From the NCBI GenBank assembly GCA_030041175.1, contig JASHOK010000088.1, positions 1 to 43,357 of the forward strand: DNA of 43,357 bases, given 5' to 3'. Each line of letters begins with the position of its first letter. Positions within the stretch are counted from its first letter, which is position 1. Under the pieces are notes generated by a model. That model saw only the letters and a list, made by a program, of their open reading frames with translations. It had not been told where the DNA came from and ran no database searches. The position numbers and the translations under genes were made by a program. Shown one piece after another: positions 26,407 to 34,806 of the stretch. This DNA comes from Thermoplasmata archaeon. Lineage in GTDB: Archaea > Thermoplasmatota > Thermoplasmata > Lutacidiplasmatales > UBA184.

Positions 26407-28893
26407 CTATCCGACGGCGCCGGTCATCTCGAGCTGGATCAGACGGTTGAGCTCGAGCGCATAGTCCATCGGAAGCTCCTTCGCGAACTCCGCGAGGAAG
26501 CCCATCAGGATCAGGTGGATCGCGTCCGACTCGTTGAGCCCCCGGCTCATGAGATAGAAGATCTGCTCCTCGCCGATCTTTCCGACCACGGCTTCGTGCG
26601 TGATCGTCGCATCCTCCTCGTGAATCTCGTTGTAGGGATACGTGTCGGAGCGACTCGAATCGTCGGGGAGCAGCGCATCGCACCGGACCGCCGCCTTCAC
26701 GCCGCTCGCGCCCTTGGCGACTCGCAGGAGGCCCCGGTAGCTGGTCTGGCCGCCGCGGATCGCGATCGACTTCGAGATGATCTTGCTCGAGGTGTCGGGC
26801 GCGAGGTGGACGGCCTTCGCTCCGGAATCGATGATCTGGCCCTGGGACGCAAAGGCCACGGAAAGAATGTCCGCGCGGGAGCCGCGGCCCTTCAGGTAGA
26901 CGGACGGATACTTCATCGTGACCTTGGAGCCCATGTTCCCGTCCACCCACTCGACGAGCGCGCCCTCCTCGGCCGCGGCCCGCTTCGTGACGAGGTTGTA
27001 GACGTTCTTCGACCAGTTCTGCACGGTAGTGTAGCGCACCTTCGCGTACGGTTCGGCGATGACCTCGACCACCGCGGCGTGGAGGGAGTCCGTGGAGTAG
27101 ATCGGGGCGGTGCAGTTGTGCACGGAGAATCCCTTGACCAGGTAGGTGTTGTTGTCTCCGGCCACGTGGAAATTGTAGACGTTCCCGTCGTACGGGCTGC
27201 GCTCGATGTCCCGAATCGGCACCAGGAACGCGTCGCCGGCGCGTCGAACGGCCTCCGCGAACTTCCCCACCTGGTGATAGACCGTGTAGAGTCGCCGATG
27301 CGAGATGCGGCGGCCGTCCGGCATGGTCTCCTCGAACGCCTCTCGAATGTTGATGGTCGCGTAGATGCCCTGGCGGGCCTGCAGCTCTTGAACCTGGAAC
27401 GCGACCTGGCGGGAGACGGTCATGACCCGATAGACCGTGCCGAATCGCTCGTCGCGATTGCCGTCGCCGTTGTAGTATGCCTCGAGCAGAAGACGCTGCT
27501 TCGCGGGGGGCAGCTCCATTACGGCCTTGCTCAGACGCTTGCCTTCGGCGTACTTCCCGGCGTGCTGGAGGCAGAACGCGTGAAGGGCGCTTGAGTAGAC
27601 CCCGATCGTGATGGCGTGCCTCTGGGGCTGCGGCATCCGCCAGGGCGTCTTTCCCGTGACCTTCTCGATCGCGTGGGAAAGCTCGTCGACGAACTCTCGT
27701 TCGTCAATGTGGAACGTGAACGTCACCGCGTCGTAGCCGTTGATCTGCTGCACGCAGCCTTCGGCGAGGTAGTACCCCAAGATCCGGAGTTCGGCCTCAC
27801 CGAGTGCCGGGTCGTCGCGGACCGTTTGGTTGATCGGGTAGTGAAGGAAGTCGCCGCGTCGAAGCTCGCCGGCGGCAACGAACTCCGGGGACGCGGCGAG
27901 CAGCGCAGCGACGTTCACGTCTCCCAGGGCGCCGTTGGGCCGGGGTCGCCCAGAGACCTTCGAGCGCCGGATGCAGAGCACCGGGTGCTCCGGCGTCAGG
28001 CTGAACTGATTTCCCACAGAAACGGGAGTGATGTCGATCAGCTCACCGTGGAACGGCCGGACCATCGTCTTCTCGACCGTGGTCTCGACACCGTCGCTAT
28101 TGAGCACCGGCTGCCCGCGTTCGATCGACTCGATCGGACTCAACTGGTCCCCGACCAGCACCTCTTCGCCGAGCGGAAGGCAGCCCTCAATGTAGTGGAC
28201 CTTGGCCCCTCGATCCGCGATGATCAGTGTCCGCTCGAACTGCCCGACGTTCTTCGCGTTGATACGGAAATAAGCCTGCAGCGGAATCCCCGCGTCGACC
28301 CCCGGCGGGACGTAGACAAAGCTGCCCCCGGACCAGACCGCGGAGTTGAGGGCGGAGAACTTGTTGTCGTTGAATGGAACGATCTTCCCGAAGTACTTCC
28401 GGACGATGTCGGGGTACTCTTTCACCGCGGTGTCGGTGTCCGTGAAGACGACGCCCTTCTTCTGAAGGTCCTCGCGGATCTTGTGATAGACAGTCCCGGA
28501 ATCGTATTGAGCGCCGACGCCCCCAAAGAACTCCCGCTCCGCCTTCGGGATGCCCAGGCGCTCGAACGTGTTCTTGATATCCGGCGGGAGGTCCTCCCAG
28601 CTCCGCTTGGTCTCCCCTTCGGCGAGAGGATTCGCGTAGTACGTGTAGGCATCAAAGTCGATGTCCGAGAGATTCGGCCCCCAGTCGGGCATCGGCCGGT
28701 CGACGAAATGGTCGTAGGCCCGCAGCCGGTACTCCCGCATCCAGTCGGGCTCGTTCTTGAGCCGGGAGATCTGTTCGACGATTTGACGCGAAAGCCCCTT
28801 GGCGGTCCGGACCTTGTAGGTCTCGGGGTCCTTGAAGTCGTAGCGCGTGTAATCGAGGGGCTGGAAGTCGGTGACCGGTTGCGCCATACCCAC
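26407..28893 (-). CDS. sufB: Fe-S cluster assembly protein SufB precursor containing an intein
   Basis: Exteins 'FRINAKNVGQFERTLIIADRGAKVHYIEG' + 'CTAPIYSTDSLHAAVVEVIAEPYAKVRYTTVQNWSKNVYNLVTKRA'. GTG 28893 or ATG 28887 start. Confidence 0.97.
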   Translation of the reverse strand: MGMAQPVTDFQPLDYTRYDFKDPETYKVRTAKGLSRQIVEQISRLKNEPDWMREYRLRAYDHFVDRPMPDWGPNLSDIDFDAYTYYANPLAEGETKRSWEDLPPDIKNTFERLGIPKAEREFFGGVGAQYDSGTVYHKIREDLQKKGVVFTDTDTAVKEYPDIVRKYFGKIVPFNDNKFSALNSAVWSGGSFVYVPPGVDAGIPLQAYFRINAKNVGQFERTLIIADRGAKVHYIEGCLPLGEEVLVGDQLSPIESIERGQPVLNSDGVETTVEKTMVRPFHGELIDITPVSVGNQFSLTPEHPVLCIRRSKVSGRPRPNGALGDVNVAALLAASPEFVAAGELRRGDFLHYPINQTVRDDPALGEAELRILGYYLAEGCVQQINGYDAVTFTFHIDEREFVDELSHAIEKVTGKTPWRMPQPQRHAITIGVYSSALHAFCLQHAGKYAEGKRLSKAVMELPPAKQRLLLEAYYNGDGNRDERFGTVYRVMTVSRQVAFQVQELQARQGIYATINIREAFEETMPDGRRISHRRLYTVYHQVGKFAEAVRRAGDAFLVPIRDIERSPYDGNVYNFHVAGDNNTYLVKGFSVHNCTAPIYSTDSLHAAVVEVIAEPYAKVRYTTVQNWSKNVYNLVTKRAAAEEGALVEWVDGNMGSKVTMKYPSVYLKGRGSRADILSVAFASQGQIIDSGAKAVHLAPDTSSKIISKSIAIRGGQTSYRGLLRVAKGASGVKAAVRCDALLPDDSSRSDTYPYNEIHEEDATITHEAVVGKIGEEQIFYLMSRGLNESDAIHLILMGFLAEFAKELPMDYALELNRLIQLEMTGAVG
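27115..28182 (-). mobile_element. Intein in SufB, 356 aa, with LAGLIDADG homing endonuclease
   Basis: Starts Cys ('CLPLGEEVLVGDQLSPIE'), block B 'LTPEHPVLCI', endonuclease blocks 'LRILGYYLAEGCV' and 'LLEAYYNGDGNRD', block F/G 'NVYNFHVAGDNNTYLVKGFSVHN', +1 Cys. Confidence 0.95.
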
Positions 28894-28917
28894 CCGGTTA
28901 ATTCCATCACCTATCGG

Positions 28918-28926
28918 TATTTAAAT
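28918..28926 (-). promoter_or_regulatory. Candidate TATA box of sufB
   Basis: 'ATTTAAATA' on minus strand, about 30 nt before the start codon. Confidence 0.6.
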
Positions 28927-28945
28927 GAGGCGTAGTACTCGTGCC

Positions 28946-28981
28946 GACACTGCTCCGCCCTCAGTGGAGGTCTGCAGTGTC
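28946..28981. repeat. Inverted repeat between sufS and sufB
   Basis: GACACTGC ... GCAGTGTC (8-bp arms) with inner complementary CTCC/GGAG. Confidence 0.55.
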
Positions 28982-28983
28982 GC

Positions 28984-30213
28984 TCAGGCCGCGAAGACGG
29001 TTTGGACCTTCTGAAGCCCATCGATCAGTCGGTCGATCTCCTCGGGAGTGTTGTAGAGGTACACGCTGGCCCGGCAGAGAGCGGGCACCTCGAGTCGTTC
29101 CATCAGCGGCTGCGCGCAGTGGTGTCCGCTCCGGATCGCCACTCCCTCCTGGTCGAGGATAGTGGCGACGTCGTGGGGGTGCGCACCTCGAACGGAGAAG
29201 CACAGGACCGATTCGTGTCCCTGACCCAGCGGAGGGCCGTAGACCCGGACCCCGGTCGGAAAGCGGTCACTGAAGCCGCGAACGGCCCGGTCGAGCAGCG
29301 CGTGCTCGTGGCCGGCCATATCCTCCCATCCGACCCGCTCCAGATAATCGAGCGCGACCGAGAGGGTCACGGCCCCGCCGACGTTCGGCGTCCCCGCCTC
29401 GAACTTGGCGGGTGGGTCGGCGTACTCGACGCGGTCGGTGTGGACCGCCCGGATCATCTCGCCGCCGCCCATGAACGGAGGCAGCTCCCGCAGAAGCTCG
29501 GAGCGGCCCCAGAGAACTCCAATCCCCATCGGTCCGAGAGCCTTGTGCCCGGAGAACGCGGCGAAATCGGCCCCCAGCTTCTCCACATCGATCGGTCGAT
29601 GCGGCGCCGATTGAGCGGCATCGACCACGACTAGGGCGCCGGCGTCATGGGCCCGGTCGGCGACCTCGCGAACGGGGTTCACCGTTCCGAGCACATTCGA
29701 GACGTGGGAAAGCGTGACGACCTTGGTATCGGACGAGATCGCCGTGTCGTACTGGTCGAGCCGAAGCCGCCCTTCGTCGGTGATATCGATGAACTGCAGG
29801 TCAACGCCCTGGCGCTCACGCAGCATGTGCCAGGGCACGATGTTCGAGTGATGCTCCATGACCGACGTGACCACGCGGCCCCCGTGCCGGAGCCGGGTCT
29901 GGCCGAGGCCGGCGGCCACGAGGTTCAGCGCTTCCGTGGTGCCTCGAACGAAGACGATCTCGGAGGGATCGTGGGCTCCGACGAATCGAGCCACGCGTTC
30001 GCGGGCACGCTCGTAGGCGTCCGTCGCCTCCTCGGAGAGCGCGTAGACCCCCCGATGGACGTTCGCGTTCCGTTCCTCGTAGTAGTCGCGCTCGGCGTCG
30101 AGTACCGCGGTGGGCTTCTGCGACGACGCGGCCGAGTCGAGGTAGGCCAGCGGATGGCCGTGAAACGTCCGTTGGAGGATCGGGAAGTCCCTACGGATCC
30201 GTTCTACATCCAT
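28984..30213 (-). CDS. sufS: SufS-type cysteine desulfurase
   Basis: 'YLDSAASSQKPTAVLDAERDYYEERNANVHRGVYALS', 'DFAAFSGHKALGPMGIGVLWG', 'IRSGHHCAQPLM'. Confidence 0.96.
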   Translation of the reverse strand: MDVERIRRDFPILQRTFHGHPLAYLDSAASSQKPTAVLDAERDYYEERNANVHRGVYALSEEATDAYERARERVARFVGAHDPSEIVFVRGTTEALNLVAAGLGQTRLRHGGRVVTSVMEHHSNIVPWHMLRERQGVDLQFIDITDEGRLRLDQYDTAISSDTKVVTLSHVSNVLGTVNPVREVADRAHDAGALVVVDAAQSAPHRPIDVEKLGADFAAFSGHKALGPMGIGVLWGRSELLRELPPFMGGGEMIRAVHTDRVEYADPPAKFEAGTPNVGGAVTLSVALDYLERVGWEDMAGHEHALLDRAVRGFSDRFPTGVRVYGPPLGQGHESVLCFSVRGAHPHDVATILDQEGVAIRSGHHCAQPLMERLEVPALCRASVYLYNTPEEIDRLIDGLQKVQTVFAA

Positions 30214-30268
30214 GGGACCAGGTTACCGAATTCGGTCCATGGACAGGGTAGGGCCGATCTCCTCGTGT

Positions 30269-31054
30269 TCAGGACGGAGAGGCGGGAGCCTTTACCCAGT
30301 CGTATCCGCGCGACTCGAGCTCAACGGCGAGCTCGCGGCCGCCGGACAGCGCCACCACCCCATCGACCATGACGTGCACTCGGTCCGGATTGAGGTACTT
30401 CAGGATCCGCTGGTAGTGCGTGATCACGAGGATCCCCATTTCCGGACTCTCCTTCTGGACCTTGGAGACGGTCTCTCCGACCGAGCGGACCGCATCGATG
30501 TCGAGGCCCGAGTCCGGCTCGTCGAGGATGGCGAACGTCGGCTGGAGCGTTGCCATCTGCAGGATCTCCGAGCGCTTCTTCTCGCCACCCGAGAACCCCT
30601 CGTTCACCGAGCGCTTGAGCCACGCATTGTCCATCTCGAGGTATCCGAGATGCGTGGCGAGACTCGAGTCGAACGCCGACGTGTCCACGTCGGGCCCAGG
30701 GTGTCGCTGGGCATACGCGGTCCAGAGGAACTTCGCCATCGAGAGGCCCGAGATCTCCTGGGGGTACTGGAATCCGAGGAAGAGGCCGAGCTTGGCCCGG
30801 CGGTCCACCGGTAACGTGAGCAGGTCCTGGCCATCGAGCCGCACGCTCCCCGAGGTCACCTTGTACTTCGGGTGGCCCATGAGACAGTAGGCGAGGGTGC
30901 TCTTGCCGGAACCGTTCGGCCCCATGATGGCGGCGAGCTCTCCCGACTTGACCTCGAGCGAGACGCCCTTGAGGATCTCCTTCCCCGCAATCTCGGCGTG
31001 AAGGTCCTTGATCGTGAGGGTGTGCTGCGGACTCGCCGGTGCCGTCATGGTCAT
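30269..31054 (-). CDS. sufC: Fe-S cluster assembly ATPase SufC
   Basis: 'LAAIMGPNGSGKSTLAYCLMGHPKYKVTSGSV', 'FSGGEKKRSEILQMATLQPTFAILDEPDSGLDIDA'. Confidence 0.97.
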   Translation of the reverse strand: MTMTAPASPQHTLTIKDLHAEIAGKEILKGVSLEVKSGELAAIMGPNGSGKSTLAYCLMGHPKYKVTSGSVRLDGQDLLTLPVDRRAKLGLFLGFQYPQEISGLSMAKFLWTAYAQRHPGPDVDTSAFDSSLATHLGYLEMDNAWLKRSVNEGFSGGEKKRSEILQMATLQPTFAILDEPDSGLDIDAVRSVGETVSKVQKESPEMGILVITHYQRILKYLNPDRVHVMVDGVVALSGGRELAVELESRGYDWVKAPASPS

Positions 31055-31079
31055 CCTTGGAGATTCGAGTAGAGTCCGG

Positions 31080-31086
31080 TATTAAA
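31080..31086 (-). promoter_or_regulatory. Candidate TATA box of sufC operon
   Basis: 'TTTAATA' on minus strand, about 28 nt before ATG 31054. Confidence 0.55.
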
Positions 31087-31117
31087 GCATATTGCGGTGC
31101 GTAAACTCGGGAAAGAC

Positions 31118-31124
31118 GATATAG
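31118..31124 (+). promoter_or_regulatory. Candidate TATA box of SufR-like/cysteine operon
   Basis: 'GATATAG' about 37 nt before GTG 31158. Confidence 0.45.
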
Positions 31125-31157
31125 CGCGCTCCCCTCTTCTCGGTAGGCGGAGAGCCT

Positions 31158-31802
31158 GTGGCGACCGAGTTCGGGTTGGCAGACACCACCCGGGGGAAGA
31201 TCATCGAAGCCCTGGCGGTCTCGCCGAGGAGCGCTCGGGACCTCGCCCGGAACCTCGGAATCCAGGAAAGTGCCGTCCGGGGCCACCTGGACCGGCTCGA
31301 GGACCGGGGCCTCGTTTCGCCGTCGTTCCACCGAGAGGGCGTCGGTCGCCCGAAGAAGCGGTACGTGCTGACTTCGCAGGGACAGGACCTGTTCCCCCGC
31401 CGGTACGAGTACTTGCTCGACGCTGTGATGGAGGAGCTTCTCGCTGAGGAGGGTGAGGGCTTCACGTCGGCACTGTTTGCCGAGGCGGCGCGGAGGATGG
31501 CGCGCCAAGTGGCCTCGGAGGTACCGTCCAAGGGATCTCGGGAGGAGCGGATCCGGGCCGTGACAGCGGCGTTGAACAAACTCGGTTTCCGAGCCCAGGT
31601 GGAGACCCTGCCGGACGGAGAGGTTCGGATCAATCGAACGAACTGCGTGTTCCGGCACACCGCCCTCACCCATGCGTATCTGCTGTGCGAAGTGTTCGAC
31701 AAGCATCTGACCGAGGCGCTTCTCGGACAGTCCGGCCTCCAGCTCGAAGATTCCATCACGCGCGGCGGTCGTACGTGTACCCACCTGATCCAGCTACGGT
31801 GA
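31158..31802 (+). CDS. SufR-like wHTH regulator with candidate Fe-S-ligating cysteines
   Basis: 'TTRGKIIEALAVSPRSARDLARNLGIQESAVRGHLDRLEDRGLV...GRPKKRYVLTSQGQDLF' and C-terminal Cys pattern 'NRTNCVF...YLLCEVFD...GGRTCTHLI'; divergent from sufC. Confidence 0.82.
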   Translation: MATEFGLADTTRGKIIEALAVSPRSARDLARNLGIQESAVRGHLDRLEDRGLVSPSFHREGVGRPKKRYVLTSQGQDLFPRRYEYLLDAVMEELLAEEGEGFTSALFAEAARRMARQVASEVPSKGSREERIRAVTAALNKLGFRAQVETLPDGEVRINRTNCVFRHTALTHAYLLCEVFDKHLTEALLGQSGLQLEDSITRGGRTCTHLIQLR

Positions 31803-32743
31803 GCACCGCCGGGACCCTTACCGGACTGTCCCCGGATGCGCTGCGGGACCGCGCGGGCATCGTCGGCCGCACTCCGCTCCTTCGTCTCGGGCGGATCGCG
31901 TCGTCTCTTCCGGTTGGCGCCGAACTCTGGGCCAAAGCCGAGCACCTGAATCCCACCGGTTCCGTGAAGGACCGGGCCGCCGAGTCCATCGTACGGTCTG
32001 CGATCGCCGCCGGGGAGCTCACGGCCGGCCGGACCCTCTTGGACGCCTCGAGCGGGAACACCGGGATTTCGTACGCCATGCTCGGCGCGCGTCTCGGTTT
32101 TCCGGTGGCAATCTGTCTGCCCCAGAACGCGAGTCCAGAGCGAGTCTACGCTCTCCGTTCGCTCGGTGCCGCGGTCATCTTTACCGACCCGATCGACGGT
32201 ACGGACGGAGCCCAGCGCGATGCGCGCCGACGCGCGGCCGAGGCACCTCGGCAGTACTTCTATCCGGATCAATACAACCATCCGGCCAACCCGGAGGCTC
32301 ATCTTCGGGGAACCGGACCCGAGATCTGGGCCCAGAGCCGGCACCGAGTCACGCATCTGATTGCCGGAGTCGGAACGGGAGGCACTGTCACCGGCGCGGG
32401 CCGGTACCTCAAGCAGGTGTCGCCGGGACTCCGGGTGATCGGCGTCGAGCCCACCGGCCCCCTGCACGGCCTCGAAGGCCTCAAGCATCTCCCGACCGCC
32501 CTACGGCCCGGTACGTACGACGCGGCGGTCGTCGACGAAACCGTTCGGGTCGACACCGAGGAGGCCCAGGCCGTCCGGCGTCGGCTGGCCAAGGCGGAGG
32601 GCCTCTTCGTCGGCACCTCCTCCGGCGCCGCGGTCGCCGCGGCCCTTCGCCTGACCGTGCCGGCGGGCTCCGTGGCGGTGGTCATCCTGCCCGACGGCGG
32701 CGACCGGTACCGTTCCGACCCTCACTGGGAGGGACCGGCATGA
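31799..32743 (+). CDS. PLP-dependent cysteine synthase family (CysK/CysM-like)
   Basis: 'HLNPTGSVKDRAAESIV', 'DASSGNTGISYAML', 'GVGTGGTVTGAGRYLK', 'GTSSGAA'; GTG start overlaps upstream stop. Confidence 0.92.
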   Translation: MSTAGTLTGLSPDALRDRAGIVGRTPLLRLGRIASSLPVGAELWAKAEHLNPTGSVKDRAAESIVRSAIAAGELTAGRTLLDASSGNTGISYAMLGARLGFPVAICLPQNASPERVYALRSLGAAVIFTDPIDGTDGAQRDARRRAAEAPRQYFYPDQYNHPANPEAHLRGTGPEIWAQSRHRVTHLIAGVGTGGTVTGAGRYLKQVSPGLRVIGVEPTGPLHGLEGLKHLPTALRPGTYDAAVVDETVRVDTEEAQAVRRRLAKAEGLFVGTSSGAAVAAALRLTVPAGSVAVVILPDGGDRYRSDPHWEGPA

Positions 32744-33195
32744 AAGTCGTGTTCCCCCCGACCGTCGTCCGCGACATCCGGCGGCACGGCGAGGCGACCT
32801 ACCCGGAGGAGTGCTGCGGGTTCCTGATCGGCCCGAACGGAGGCGCGACACCCGGGCCCGAGCGACGCGTTCGCCGGACGATTCCCGCGGAGAATCGGAA
32901 CGAGAGCCTCCGCAGCCGGCGATTCGAGATCCCGCCGGAGGAGCTACGCCAGGTGGAACGGGGGCTCGAGGGCACCGACGAGGCTGTGCTCGGGTTCTAC
33001 CACTCTCACCCCGACCATCCCGCCGTCCCTTCCCAGTTCGACCAGGACCACGCGTGGCCCTGGTACACCTATGTCGTGCTCGCCGTGGTCGGGGGCCGCT
33101 CGGGCGACTTCGGGGCCTTCGAGCTGGACCCCGACGAGCGCCGGTTCTCTCCCGTGCCCTGGACGGTCGAACCGGTGGCGGTGCCCGAGCGGTGA
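32740..33195 (+). CDS. JAMM/MPN+ metallopeptidase (Mec+-like)
   Basis: 'YPEECCGFLIG', 'VLGFYHSHPDHPAVPSQFDQDHAW' (HxHPxxxxxPSxxD); ATGA overlap with upstream gene. Confidence 0.92.
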   Translation: MKVVFPPTVVRDIRRHGEATYPEECCGFLIGPNGGATPGPERRVRRTIPAENRNESLRSRRFEIPPEELRQVERGLEGTDEAVLGFYHSHPDHPAVPSQFDQDHAWPWYTYVVLAVVGGRSGDFGAFELDPDERRFSPVPWTVEPVAVPER

Positions 33196-33249
33196 AGCAG
33201 AGGTAAGGGAGGGAGTAATATCGCGCTCCTGACGGACGGGTGTCCGGCC

Positions 33250-34749
33250 ATGGTGTCCGTTCAGGTCCGCCTTCCGAGCCCTCTGCGGTCGTTCGTCGGG
33301 GGTGCTGCGGTCACCGACATCGACGGAGACACGGTCGGAGAGGTGCTCAGCCGGTTGGTCGATCGGCACCGGGAGCTGGAGCGCCATCTGTTCGGCGGAA
33401 CCGGACAGCTCCGGAACTTTGTTTCGATTTACCTCAACGACGAGGATATCCGCCATCTCCAGCGGGAGTCCACTCCGGTGCGGTCCGGCGACGTGGTCAG
33501 CATCGTTCCGGCGATCGCGGGTGGCGCTCCAGCCGGCGCGACCCCGCCGGCCGGGCGGCCCGCACCGTCCGAGCTCCCCCTCGCGGACAGCGTCGAAACG
33601 TCGCCCCCGCTCACCGGCGACCAACTGCGACGGTACAGCCGGCACCTGCTGCTGCCCGAGGTGGGCGTCCGCGGCCAGCGTCGGCTGCGGGCGTCCAAGG
33701 TTCTGCTGGTCGGCGCCGGGGGACTGGGCTCACCGGCGGCCCTGTATCTCGCGGCGGCGGGAGTCGGAGAGATCGGCCTCGTCGACTTCGACCGGGTCGA
33801 GGCGTCCAACCTTCAGCGCCAGGTGATCTATGGCACCCACGACATCGGGCGACCGAAGCTCGACTCCGCGCGAGACCGCCTGAAGGATCTCAACCCGGAC
33901 GTTGTCGTCCGGATGCACGAGGTGCATCTCTCGAGCGAGAATGCGATGGAGATCCTGCGCCCCTACGATGTCATCGTGGATGGGACCGACAACTTCCCCA
34001 CCCGATACCTCGTGAACGATGCCGCGGTGCTCCTGGGCAAGCCGAACGTCTACGGCTCCATCTATCGGTTCGAGGGGCAGGCGAGCGTCTTTGACGCGCG
34101 GAAGGGGCCCTGCTATCGCTGCCTCTATCCGGAGCCGCCGCCGCCCGGCCTGGTTCCGTCGTGCGCGGAGGGCGGCGTCCTCGGGGTGCTCCCGGGGATC
34201 GTCGGCACGATCCAGGCCACGGAGACGGTGAAGCTGCTCCTCGGAGTCGGCGAGCCGCTCGTGGGTCGACTGCTGCTCTTTGATGCCCTCTCCCTCCGGT
34301 TCCGGGAGCTCCGGCTCCGGAAGAACCCGGACTGCGTGCTCTGTGGCACCCACCCCACGCAGACCGGCTTGATCGACTACCCCGCCTTCTGCGGGGTCCC
34401 GTCGCCCGCGACGGCTCCGGAGGCCGGTGCGGTCCCGGAAATCGCTCCCGAAGGACTCGCCGCGCGCCTCGCGCAGGAGGAACCGCCGTTGCTCGTCGAT
34501 GTACGTTCTCCGAGCGAGTGGGAGATCGTCCATCTTCCGGGTGCGACGCTGATCCCACTCGCCGAGTTGCCCGACCGAGTGACGGAGCTCACTCACGCGC
34601 GCGAGGTCGTCGTCTACTGTCACAAGGGAAACCGGTCCGGCCGCGCCACTCGACTGCTGCTGGACCTGGGATTTACCCACGTCGCAAGCCTCCGGGGCGG
34701 CATCGAAGCGTACGCCGAGAAGGTGGACCCCACCCTGCCGCGCTACTGA
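33250..34749 (+). CDS. Fusion protein: MoaD/ThiS/CysO-like carrier + ThiF/MoeB E1-like adenylyltransferase + rhodanese
   Basis: Residues 1-92 ubiquitin-like ending 'VVSIVPAIAGG'; 'GAGGLGSPAALYLAAAGVGEIGLVDFDRVEASNLQRQVIY'; CxxC pairs 'CYRC', 'CVLC'; rhodanese 'VVVYCHKGNRSG'. Confidence 0.93.
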   Translation: MVSVQVRLPSPLRSFVGGAAVTDIDGDTVGEVLSRLVDRHRELERHLFGGTGQLRNFVSIYLNDEDIRHLQRESTPVRSGDVVSIVPAIAGGAPAGATPPAGRPAPSELPLADSVETSPPLTGDQLRRYSRHLLLPEVGVRGQRRLRASKVLLVGAGGLGSPAALYLAAAGVGEIGLVDFDRVEASNLQRQVIYGTHDIGRPKLDSARDRLKDLNPDVVVRMHEVHLSSENAMEILRPYDVIVDGTDNFPTRYLVNDAAVLLGKPNVYGSIYRFEGQASVFDARKGPCYRCLYPEPPPPGLVPSCAEGGVLGVLPGIVGTIQATETVKLLLGVGEPLVGRLLLFDALSLRFRELRLRKNPDCVLCGTHPTQTGLIDYPAFCGVPSPATAPEAGAVPEIAPEGLAARLAQEEPPLLVDVRSPSEWEIVHLPGATLIPLAELPDRVTELTHAREVVVYCHKGNRSGRATRLLLDLGFTHVASLRGGIEAYAEKVDPTLPRY

Positions 34750-34806
34750 TGCAGACGCCGCGTTCCGAACCCCAACATTCTTAGCCCGGGTCAGAGTGGG
34801 CCGCCT

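Noticed and set aside
26515-28935. Two long plus-strand ORFs antisense to sufB (26515..27594 and 27616..28935)
   Set aside because: Mirror-frame ORFs of a highly conserved gene; composition artefact.
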